A DNA stretch of 6,317 bases, taken from JADJEI01 sp035328465. GTDB lineage: Bacteria; Bacteroidota; Ignavibacteria; Ignavibacteriales; Ignavibacteriaceae. Made by a program: the position numbers and the translations under genes. Below are positions 1 to 5,346 of the stretch, one piece after another. The notes beneath the pieces are model-generated. The model searched no databases, had not been told where the DNA came from, and saw only the letters and a program-made list of their open reading frames with translations. How positions within the stretch are numbered: position 1 is the stretch's first letter; each line of letters starts with the position of its first letter. The stretch spans positions 1 to 6,317 of the forward strand of contig DAOLIQ010000130.1 of NCBI GenBank assembly GCA_035328465.1, written 5' to 3'.

Positions 1-26
1 ATAATTTTTTTTATTTAATTAAAAAG

Positions 27-44
27 TAAGTAATCGTTTACTTA
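27..44. promoter_or_regulatory. Perfect 7-4-7 inverted repeat upstream of the NifX-like gene
   Basis: TAAGTAA (27-33), spacer TCGT, TTACTTA (38-44) is a perfect dyad ending two bases before the GGAGG Shine-Dalgarno sequence (46-50) of the gene starting at 59. Its place just before the ribosome binding site fits a repressor operator or a small RNA hairpin affecting translation. The arms are short and AT-rich, so chance is possible, and no family-specific consensus was recognised. Confidence 0.35.
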
Positions 45-58
45 TGGAGGAATAACAA

Positions 59-469
59 ATGAAAAATGAAAAAGTAAATATAGCAGCAGTTACTGACGAC
101 GGAGTAACAATAAGTCAGCATTTTGGCAGAGCAAAATATTACGAAGTGCTGTTTGTTGAAAACGGCAAAGTAGTCAAAAGAGAACGTCGTGAAAAATTAG
201 GACATCATAGTTTTGCACAAGAAGAACATCATCATCAGTCCAATGAACAACATGGATTTGATGAATCATCTCATAATAAACATGTCAGTATGGCTGAAGC
301 AATCAAGGATTGTCAAATATTGCTTGCAAGAGGAATGGGAAACGGTGCGTACCAAAGTATGCTGCAATTAAGTATCAAACCAGTTGTTACTGATATTAAA
401 AATATTGATGAAGCTGTCCAGGCAGTCATCAATGATTCAATAGTAAATCATACAGAAAAATTACATTAA
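59..469 (+). CDS. NifX/NifB-type dinitrogenase Fe-Mo cofactor family protein with His-rich insertion
   Basis: This 136-residue cytoplasmic protein has the ribonuclease-H-like fold domain shared by NifX, NafY and the NifB C-terminus, a family that binds or carries metal-cofactor precursors. The N-terminal family motif is VTDDGVTISQHFGRAKYYEV (residues 11-30). The C-terminal half has DCQILLARGMGNGAY (84-98) followed by a strand and helix around PVVTDI and DEAVQAV. Between the halves, residues 49-75 hold eight histidines (49, 50, 57-59, 65, 72, 75), a likely extra metal-binding loop. The start is fixed by GGAGG eight bases before ATG. The FmdE-family gene follows after 18 bases and is probably cotranscribed. 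No nif structural or assembly genes are visible, so a role in nitrogenase is unlikely; the cargo metal is unknown. Confidence 0.85.
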   Translation: MKNEKVNIAAVTDDGVTISQHFGRAKYYEVLFVENGKVVKRERREKLGHHSFAQEEHHHQSNEQHGFDESSHNKHVSMAEAIKDCQILLARGMGNGAYQSMLQLSIKPVVTDIKNIDEAVQAVINDSIVNHTEKLH

Positions 470-487
470 CAATAAGGAGTTAAGACA

Positions 488-1117
488 ATGTTTACAATAC
501 CAGAATGGACATTCGAATTTCACGGGCATCGCTGTCCTTTTATGCCAATCGGTTTTAGAATGGGAACTTTGGCAATGGAAAAATTAGGCGTTAAAAAAAG
601 TTTAGATCATCAGATGCATGTTTTTTCTGAAATGGGTGTTGGGCATCCTCAAGGTTGTATGCAGGATGGAATTATGTCCGCAACCGGCGCTACTTTCGGT
701 AAAGGGATGATAGATAGAATGAACTATGGAAAAGTTGCCGCAATCTTTTGGTATCCCGGTAAAAAGGATGCAGTAAGAATAGTTCTTAAGAATGAATTTC
801 AGGATAAACTTTCTCCACACGAATTCTTTAAATATCGCAAACAAGGAATCGAACCATCGGAAATTCCCGAGAATGTAAGAAAAGATATTATTGATATCGT
901 TTTAAATGCAACAAATGATGAACTATTTAATGTAACTGTGTTGAAAGATTTTAAATATACTCCGGTTAAAGGTTCATTCAATAAAGCAGAGTGCGAAAAA
1001 TGCGGCGAGTATGTTTTTGAAAGATATTTGCGTGTTAAAGATGGAAAGAAAGTCTGTATTCCTTGTTCTGAAAGAACGAGTGAAGAGGTCACAATTCATT
1101 TACCAAATATTGGATAA
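488..1117 (+). CDS. FmdE-family protein with C-terminal zinc ribbon (paralogue 1)
   Basis: This 209-residue protein matches the family named after formylmethanofuran dehydrogenase subunit E. The N-terminal domain opens with FHGHRCP (11-17), the putative metal-binding GHxCP motif, and continues with GVGHPQGCMQDG (50-61) and TGATFGKG (66-73). A C-terminal zinc ribbon is formed by C169-x2-C172 and C190-x2-C193. No methanogenesis genes are nearby and the organism looks bacterial, so the family name should not be read as function; in bacteria these proteins are largely uncharacterised, with a metal or cofactor role inferred. AAGGAG at 474-479 fixes the start. It follows the NifX-like gene closely and a palindromic repeat sits just behind it. 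Compared with the paralogue at 3298 it has Pro where that protein has the first Cys of an HCxxC motif. Confidence 0.85.
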   Translation: MFTIPEWTFEFHGHRCPFMPIGFRMGTLAMEKLGVKKSLDHQMHVFSEMGVGHPQGCMQDGIMSATGATFGKGMIDRMNYGKVAAIFWYPGKKDAVRIVLKNEFQDKLSPHEFFKYRKQGIEPSEIPENVRKDIIDIVLNATNDELFNVTVLKDFKYTPVKGSFNKAECEKCGEYVFERYLRVKDGKKVCIPCSERTSEEVTIHLPNIG

Positions 1118-1124
1118 AAAGAAT

Positions 1125-1208
1125 GTCATTGCGAACGAGTCTTCGAGTGAAGCAATCTCCAAAAGTAAAATAGATTGCTTCACCCACTAAAGTGGGATTC
1201 GTAATGAC
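1125..1208. repeat. 84-bp palindromic REP/MITE-like element, copy 1
   Basis: The element starts GTCATTGCGAA and ends TTCGTAATGAC, and its outer ends are complementary. Inner arms GAAGCAATCT (1151-1160) and AGATTGCTTC pair again. Between outer and inner arms each side has its own small palindrome (ACGAGTCTTCGAGT on the left, CCCACTAAAGTGGG on the right), so the whole can fold as a cruciform with side stems. It fills most of the gap between the FmdE-like gene and the TSUP gene. It has no coding capacity, so any movement would depend on an enzyme supplied elsewhere. It may act as a transcription stop or mRNA-stabilising structure for the upstream operon. Confidence 0.85.
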
Positions 1209-1232
1209 AAAGAAAAATAAGAGAAAAAAAAT

Positions 1233-1982
1233 ATGTTATACCTAATTGTATCAATATTAATATTCATTGTATCGTTCGTCTTCGCAATGCTTGGTTTAGG
1301 CGGTGGAATGGTTTACGTGCCTATTCTTAAATGGGCTGGCTTCCCCATGAAAGAAGTTGCGATCCCACTTGGACTTTTGCTGAATGGATTGAATACATTA
1401 CTAGCACTAATTCCATTTTCAAGAAAAAAATTAGTTGATTGGAAAGGCGGAGCTGCCATGGCAGTTGCTGCATTAATCTTTTCACCAATCGGGGCTTACA
1501 CTTCTAAGTTTGTTCCGGAAAAACCATTGATGATTTTATTTGCCGTCGCTGTTATAGTTGCAGCAGTACGAACTCTTTGGGCATCAAATCAAAAAGAACC
1601 GGAAGAAGTAATGCCGCTTAAGAAAAGATCAATTATTGGAGCCGGAGTTGGTACATTTGCAGGCTTTGCTGGTGGATTACTCGGCATTGGCGGTGGGTTT
1701 ATTATCGCGCCTATTCTAATGTGGATGGGTTATAAAACTAAAGAAGCCGCAGCAACTACTGCATTTGTTGTAACATTTTCCTCATTTAGTGGATATTTAG
1801 GACACGCAGCCGAAGGACAAATGAACTGGACTTTAACAATCTTAGTTGTTGTTGCAGTAATCATTGCTTCGCAGCTTGGTGCAATGTTTATGTCCGGCAA
1901 AGCAAAACCAAAAATGGTAAAACAGATTTATGCTGTTGTACTTTTAGGAATTGCAGTTAAAATGATTTGGGGTGTGCTGTGA
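1233..1982 (+). CDS. TSUP (TauE/SafE) family permease
   Basis: This 249-residue inner-membrane protein has the internal duplication typical of the TSUP family. GLGGGMVYVPIL (21-32) in the first half is echoed by GIGGGFIIAPIL (151-162) in the second, and each is followed by a conserved helix (KEVAIPLGLLLNG and KEAAATTAFVV). Hydrophobic stretches predict about seven or eight membrane helices, and a charged loop at 119-133 joins the halves. Relatives export sulfite or sulfoacetate or move other small anions, but the substrate cannot be read from sequence. The ATG at 1233 has only a weak purine-rich leader (AAGAG in an A-run). The gene lies between two repeat elements, and its TGA overlaps the likely GTG start of the porin, suggesting coupled expression. 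Confidence 0.88.
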   Translation: MLYLIVSILIFIVSFVFAMLGLGGGMVYVPILKWAGFPMKEVAIPLGLLLNGLNTLLALIPFSRKKLVDWKGGAAMAVAALIFSPIGAYTSKFVPEKPLMILFAVAVIVAAVRTLWASNQKEPEEVMPLKKRSIIGAGVGTFAGFAGGLLGIGGGFIIAPILMWMGYKTKEAAATTAFVVTFSSFSGYLGHAAEGQMNWTLTILVVVAVIIASQLGAMFMSGKAKPKMVKQIYAVVLLGIAVKMIWGVL

Positions 1983-3058
1983 AAACATTTCATTTAAATG
2001 TCATTGCGAGGAACGAAGCAATCTCTCCTAATAAAACAGCTTGCTTCACTCGAAGACTCGTTCGCAATGACATACGAAAGTTTATTACTATCATTTTTAT
2101 GCTTTTCAGTTTTCCTATGTTTGCACAAAATGCTGAACCAAATTTGCACGGTTACATCCAAACAAGATTTACAACGAACTTTGAAAATACAAATGATTTT
2201 ATGATCCGCAGAGCAAAACTTTGGATTGATGGAAATGCACCGGGCTTAGAAAATGTTTCTTATAAAATTCAGGCTGTATATCGTTCATTTAAAGACGAAG
2301 CAGTAATGCTACAAGATGCTTTTGCGGATATAAAGTTTAATGGAGTAGGCTTTTTACGCGCAGGTAGATTTGTTCCGGATTTTATGTTACAAAGAATGCA
2401 GCCCGATTATGAAATCCCAGTATTAGAAAGGGCTTTAGTAATAAATGGATTGGTACACAGTTCAAAAACTATGGCGCGACAGATTGGGGTTCAGTTTACC
2501 TATCAACCAAATTATTTTCCAATTCATTTTAGCTTTGGCGTGTTCAATGCAAACCTTGAAGAACCCGGAAAGAATAAAGACTTGAATTTACTTTACACAT
2601 CACACGCACAATTAAATCTTATAAAGAAGGAAGATGCTTTACTGGAAGTTGGAGTTTCCTTAGCATATCGTTATGCAAATTCAATGACGATGAATACTAT
2701 CTATGATGCAACTCAGTTAATAACCGGTAATGATTATCGTTTCGGTTTTGAATCTCAATTGACCTATAAAGATTTCGGTTTTCAATCAGAATATGTTCAG
2801 GCAAATATTAACAAGGATAAAGCCTGGGGTTATTATGGTTTGGCATCACTATATCTAATTTCTGATATACAAATAACTGGATTTATAGAAAAATATTCTG
2901 ACCTTAATCCATCAACAACTGGAAATGAATGGTATGGAGCAGGTGTGAATTATTACTTTACAGATAAAACAAAACTGATGACAGATTTTAGGACACAATT
3001 TTCATCGGAAAAAAATAATTACTTAGGTGAAATACAATTTCAAATATTTTTTAATTAA
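1979..3058 (+). CDS. Outer-membrane porin, OprP/OprO-like, with repeat inserted in its signal peptide
   Basis: The mature part looks like a beta-barrel porin: alternating polar and aromatic strands, an early HGYIQTRFTTNF, a FMIRRAKLWIDG motif like those in phosphate-selective porins, and a final aromatic strand ending FQIFFN. The preferred start is GTG at 1979, which overlaps the permease stop (GTGA) and gives 359 residues. Residues 8-31 are encoded by a palindromic repeat (2000-2071). Removing those 24 codons leaves a normal signal peptide: MKTFHLN, then IRKFITIIFMLFSFPMFA, with cleavage likely before Gln50. A TTG at 1967 also opens the frame but is less attractive. ATG at 2099 would leave a signal of about nine residues with no basic start, so it is unlikely to be functional. 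Substrate is unknown; pairing with TSUP suggests an anion. Confidence 0.8.
   Translation: MKTFHLNVIARNEAISPNKTACFTRRLVRNDIRKFITIIFMLFSFPMFAQNAEPNLHGYIQTRFTTNFENTNDFMIRRAKLWIDGNAPGLENVSYKIQAVYRSFKDEAVMLQDAFADIKFNGVGFLRAGRFVPDFMLQRMQPDYEIPVLERALVINGLVHSSKTMARQIGVQFTYQPNYFPIHFSFGVFNANLEEPGKNKDLNLLYTSHAQLNLIKKEDALLEVGVSLAYRYANSMTMNTIYDATQLITGNDYRFGFESQLTYKDFGFQSEYVQANINKDKAWGYYGLASLYLISDIQITGFIEKYSDLNPSTTGNEWYGAGVNYYFTDKTKLMTDFRTQFSSEKNNYLGEIQFQIFFN
2000..2071. repeat. 72-bp palindromic REP/MITE-like element, copy 2, inside the porin reading frame
   Basis: The element starts GTCATTGCGAGGAACGAAGC and ends GCTTCACTCGAAGACTCG followed by TTCGCAATGAC. Its outer ends pair (GTCATTGCGA with TCGCAATGAC), and AAGCAA near 2017 pairs with TTGCTT at 2041. 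Its right arm (2041-2071) is the exact reverse complement of the left 31 bases of copy 1, so the copies are related in opposite orientation. It is 72 bases long, lacks stops in the porin frame, and encodes VIARNEAIS followed by fifteen more residues. In another frame it encodes SLRGTKQS, a string commonly produced by spurious translation of this repeat type. Confidence 0.85.
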
Positions 3059-3065
3059 ATGAGTT

Positions 3066-3088
3066 TGTCATTCCTGCGGAAGCAGGAA
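3066..3088. repeat. Hairpin repeat of the GTCATTCCTGCGGAAGCAGGAA type
   Basis: TTCCTGC (3071-3077), loop GGAA, GCAGGAA (3082-3088) is a perfect 7-bp stem preceded by the GTCA end common in this repeat class. It lies a few bases after the porin stop and is followed by a short T-rich stretch (TTTAT), so it could serve as a weak terminator. An imperfect TGGAATGA near 3101 may be the remnant of the far end of a longer element. It is a different sequence family from the 1125 and 2000 elements. Confidence 0.6.
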
Positions 3089-3138
3089 TTTATAAAATAG
3101 TGGAATGAATAACAGTCTGTACAAAATAAGTAAAATTT

Positions 3139-3205
3139 GTCAAGCTGAGCCTGTCGAAGTTTGGCATTAGTAATAAGAGTCACACTTCCACAAGCTCAGT
3201 GTGAT
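3139..3205. repeat. Palindromic repeat of the GCTGAGC..GTCGAAGT family
   Basis: The left arm GTCAAGCTGAGCCTGTCGAA (3139-3158) and right arm ACTTCCACAAGCTCAGTGTG (3184-3203) are imperfect inverted repeats separated by about 24 bases. They match the widespread 'AAGCTGAGC-TGTCGAAG' type of interspersed palindrome in bacterial genomes. Mismatches between arms suggest an old copy. It occupies the gap between the porin and the second FmdE-family gene and carries no coding sequence. Confidence 0.6.
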
Positions 3206-3297
3206 AGGAAATATAACTTTTTTGGACAGCAACTTTTACAAAATTAGAATAAGAAACATAATTAACATAAAGTCATAACAAAATAAGGAAAAACAAA

Positions 3298-3900
3298 ATG
3301 ACAAATCCACAAGAATGGTTAGAGTTCGGACAGAAATTTCACGGACACAAATGCCCCGCAATGCCAATGGGCTTAAGAGTAGGCGCAGCCGCAATGAATA
3401 AACTCGGTGTTGATAGAGCACAAGACGGACAGATACTTGCGTTTGTTGATCTCGGTGAAGATCATTGCGCTACTTGCTATGCCGATGGACTGCAGGTAAT
3501 AATGGGAACAACATTCGGTAAAGGCAACATCAAAAAAACACACAAAGGCAAATGGGCTGTTACAGTTGTAGATAAAGCAACAGGCAAAGCGGTTCGTGTA
3601 ACGCCAACTGCTGAGGCAATGCTTGCAAATAAACAAACCGACTTTTTCAAAGAGTACAGAGAAAAAGGAATTCCAGCAAGTAAAGTTCCCGCGCAAGTTG
3701 TTGATCCATTGATTAATAAAGTAATGGCAGCGCCGGAACAAATGTTAGTAAAAATTTCTGATGTGTTTGATTACAAACTTGAGCCGCACAAAGACAGTTT
3801 TAATGGTTTCGTTTGCGAAGAATGCGGCGAGATGACTGTTGAAGGATACGGAAGAATAAAAGATGGCAAACACGTTTGTATAGATTGTGCTAAAAAATAA
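3298..3900 (+). CDS. FmdE-family protein with C-terminal zinc ribbon (paralogue 2)
   Basis: This 200-residue cytoplasmic protein is a clear paralogue of the protein at 488. It has FHGHKCP (14-20), HCATCYADGLQ (56-66), GTTFGKGNI (70-78), a shared EYREKGIPASKVP-like segment, and a zinc ribbon at C173-x2-C176 and C194-x2-C197. The middle motif keeps two cysteines (C57, C60) where the other copy has HPQGC, so this copy looks closer to the canonical family pattern and the two probably differ in metal site or partner. The start is supported by AAGGAA at 3285-3290. It is separated from the porin by a repeat-rich gap and followed by a decayed palindrome, so it may be a single-gene unit. The biochemical role is not established. 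Confidence 0.85.
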   Translation: MTNPQEWLEFGQKFHGHKCPAMPMGLRVGAAAMNKLGVDRAQDGQILAFVDLGEDHCATCYADGLQVIMGTTFGKGNIKKTHKGKWAVTVVDKATGKAVRVTPTAEAMLANKQTDFFKEYREKGIPASKVPAQVVDPLINKVMAAPEQMLVKISDVFDYKLEPHKDSFNGFVCEECGEMTVEGYGRIKDGKHVCIDCAKK

Positions 3901-3909
3901 TTGTATTTA

Positions 3910-3956
3910 GTCATTTAATAGAACGAAGCAGTCTCACCTTAATGATGGACTGCTTC
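3910..3956. repeat. Decayed palindromic element, possible terminator
   Basis: GAAGCAGTC (3925-3933), a 14-base loop and GACTGCTTC (3948-3956) form a perfect 9-bp stem just downstream of the second FmdE-family stop. The left part, GTCATTTAATAGAACGAAGCA (from 3910 to about 3930), resembles the GTCATTGCGAGGAACGAAGC start of copy 2, while the matching right end is lost. It is best read as a degraded member of that family. The stem lacks a strong U-tract (AATTAATTTATTT follows), so termination activity is only possible. Confidence 0.55.
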
Positions 3957-3990
3957 AATTAATTTATTTATCAGTTAATTAAATAAAAAT

Positions 3991-4887
3991 ATGTCACACA
4001 ATCATTCACATAATAGCGGTAGTGAAACTTCAGAGAAAAATCTGTTCATTACAATGGCTCTAAATTTTTTCATAACAATTGCAGAGGTCATCGGCGGTTT
4101 TATTTCCGGAAGCTTGTCGCTTATTTCTGATGCACTGCACAATTTCAGTGATGGCATTGCAATCATCATCACTTACATAGCAATGCGCTTAAGTAAAAAA
4201 CCCAAAACTTTCAAATACACTTTTGGTTTAAAAAGAGCTGAGATTATTGCGGCAATCATAAATGCAAGCACACTAATAATAATCAGTTTCTTTTTAATGA
4301 AGGAAGCCATCGAAAGATTCTATAATCCTTCTCCAATCACCGGAAGTTTAATGTTGATTGTTGCTGCTTTAGGTTTGATTGCAAACATTGCAGGAACGTT
4401 GCTTTTGAAAAAAGGTTCTGAAGGTAATCTTAATATCCGCGCTGCATATTTTCATTTGTTAAGCGATGCGGTTTCAAGTCTTGCCGTTATAATTGGTGCG
4501 GTGTTTATAATTTTTTATAAGATTTACTGGATCGATCCTTTATTAACAATTCTTATTTCTGTTTACATATTAAAAGAAACTTATGAGATAGTTAAAGAAG
4601 CTCTTGATGTGATTATGATGTCTTCGCCGGAAGGAATTGATTTAAATGAATTGAAGCTTTTAGTTGAATCGATAAACGGTGTAAAAAATATTCATCATAT
4701 TCACTTATGGAAATTAAACGATAACGACACACACTTTGAAGCCCACATTGAAGTTGAAGACATGGTAGTTAGTAAAACTGCAGAAATTCAGAAATTGATT
4801 GAGCACGAATTACATGATCGATATGAAATAAATCACACCACTCTGCAGTTTGAATGTGATAAATGTTCAACTAAAAGCATAGTATAA
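3991..4887 (+). CDS. czcD: CzcD-like cation diffusion facilitator (Zn/Cd/Co efflux)
   Basis: This 298-residue inner-membrane antiporter would export Zn2+ or similar divalent cations in exchange for protons. The paired metal site of the zinc-type branch is complete: SDALHNFSD (46-54; D47, H50, D54) in helix 2 and HLLSDAVSS (155-163; H155, D159) in helix 5. Six hydrophobic segments are visible between about residues 17 and 195. The cytoplasmic C-terminal domain has IHHIHLWKL (234-242) and NHTTLQFE (281-288), and ends with a C289-x2-C292 pair. The short N-terminus carries three histidines (3, 5, 7). No obvious Shine-Dalgarno precedes the ATG, only an A/T-rich leader. It sits 59 bases before the ArsR gene, but that gene has its own operator-like site, so co-regulation is uncertain. 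The symbol is by family resemblance. Confidence 0.88.
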   Translation: MSHNHSHNSGSETSEKNLFITMALNFFITIAEVIGGFISGSLSLISDALHNFSDGIAIIITYIAMRLSKKPKTFKYTFGLKRAEIIAAIINASTLIIISFFLMKEAIERFYNPSPITGSLMLIVAALGLIANIAGTLLLKKGSEGNLNIRAAYFHLLSDAVSSLAVIIGAVFIIFYKIYWIDPLLTILISVYILKETYEIVKEALDVIMMSSPEGIDLNELKLLVESINGVKNIHHIHLWKLNDNDTHFEAHIEVEDMVVSKTAEIQKLIEHELHDRYEINHTTLQFECDKCSTKSIV

Positions 4888-4916
4888 AATCAATTTTAAT
4901 ATTTATTCATTCTTAG

Positions 4917-4942
4917 TATATTTCGGTAGTTAACGAAATATA
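4917..4942. promoter_or_regulatory. Candidate ArsR operator, perfect 9-8-9 inverted repeat
   Basis: TATATTTCG (4917-4925), spacer GTAGTTAA, CGAAATATA (4934-4942) is a perfect dyad ending four bases before the arsR ATG. Location and symmetry fit autorepression by the downstream winged-helix dimer. The left arm TATATTTC also resembles the TAnnTTTG -7 promoter element used in Bacteroidota, so repressor binding could directly block initiation. The promoter reading is inference. Confidence 0.7.
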
Positions 4943-4946
4943 ATTT

Positions 4947-5291
4947 ATGCAAGACGCAACAAATATCTTTAAAACTCTCTCAGATAAAAACCGACTTAGA
5001 ATACTTAAAATGCTCCAATCAAAACCTCTTTGTGGATGTGAAATTGTAAGTATTTTAAATTTATCTGCCTCCACAGTATCTCAACATTTAACTATACTTA
5101 AAGAAAACGGCTTTATTATTGAGCAGAAGGACAGCAAATGGACTAACTATTCGGTAAACCATAACCCGGCAGATAAAAGAGTTCTAGCCATTTTGACTTC
5201 ATTGGATTTTTGGATTGGTGATCTTGAAAAAGTCGATGAAGATAAAAAGAAACTTAAAACCGTTGATAGATTTACTTTAAAAAATAATTAA
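4947..5291 (+). CDS. arsR: ArsR-family metalloregulatory repressor
   Basis: This 114-residue winged-helix DNA-binding protein is of SmtB/ArsR type. The order is an N-terminal helix with LSDKNRLRILKML (11-23), the metal-sensing helix with LCGCEI (28-33), the recognition helix LSASTVSQHLTILKENGFI (39-57), then the wing. Cys29 and Cys31 match the CxC of the ELCVCDL motif in As(III)/Sb(III)-sensing ArsR, which suggests a trivalent metalloid inducer; a third Cys is absent from that helix. Family members leave DNA when the inducer binds. A perfect palindrome lies just upstream. The leader has no Shine-Dalgarno sequence. It heads the operon of redox proteins that follows 55 bases later. Cd or Zn sensing cannot be excluded. 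Confidence 0.88.
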   Translation: MQDATNIFKTLSDKNRLRILKMLQSKPLCGCEIVSILNLSASTVSQHLTILKENGFIIEQKDSKWTNYSVNHNPADKRVLAILTSLDFWIGDLEKVDEDKKKLKTVDRFTLKNN

Positions 5292-5293
5292 CT

Positions 5294-5328
5294 ATGATTA
5301 ATAATCATTTCGTCAAGTACCGAACTTG
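5294..5328. promoter_or_regulatory. Two adjacent short inverted repeats between arsR and the CMD gene
   Basis: ATGATTA (5294-5300), one base, TAATCAT (5302-5308) is a perfect AT-rich dyad. CAAGT (5314-5318), five bases, ACTTG (5324-5328) forms a second small stem directly before the AGGAG of the next gene. They could be a processing or attenuation structure that sets the ratio of regulator to downstream enzymes, or an extra operator. They do not match the 4917 palindrome, and chance is plausible. Confidence 0.3.
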
Positions 5329-5346
5329 GTAGTAGGAGTCTTCTTT

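Noticed and set aside
602..1092. Minus-strand open frames opposite the first FmdE-family gene
   Set aside because: They overlap a well-supported conserved gene, have no recognisable motifs and are shadow frames.
59..1117. Nitrogen fixation or methanogenesis locus, from the family names NifX and FmdE
   Set aside because: No nif structural genes, no other formylmethanofuran dehydrogenase subunits and a bacterial context; the families are broad and names alone do not carry the pathway.
1967..1978. TTG at 1967 as the porin start
   Set aside because: It lies deeper in the permease gene, and the GTG at 1979 that overlaps the stop gives a better signal peptide once the repeat is taken into account.
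1998..2204. Open frame of 68 codons starting MSLRGTKQS, overlapping the porin
   Set aside because: Its first third is translation of the palindromic repeat, and the rest is an out-of-frame shadow of the porin signal peptide and early barrel.
3236..3741. Minus-strand open frames opposite the second FmdE-family gene
   Set aside because: They lie antisense to a conserved zinc-ribbon protein and show no independent coding evidence.
1125..3960. CRISPR array
   Set aside because: The repeats are few, irregularly spaced, in mixed orientation and individually palindromic; there are no uniform spacers or cas genes.
5326..5346. TTG at 5326 as the CMD-protein start
   Set aside because: The AGGAG at 5334-5338 would then lie inside the gene; ATG at 5347 has correct spacing and matches the family's short N-terminus.
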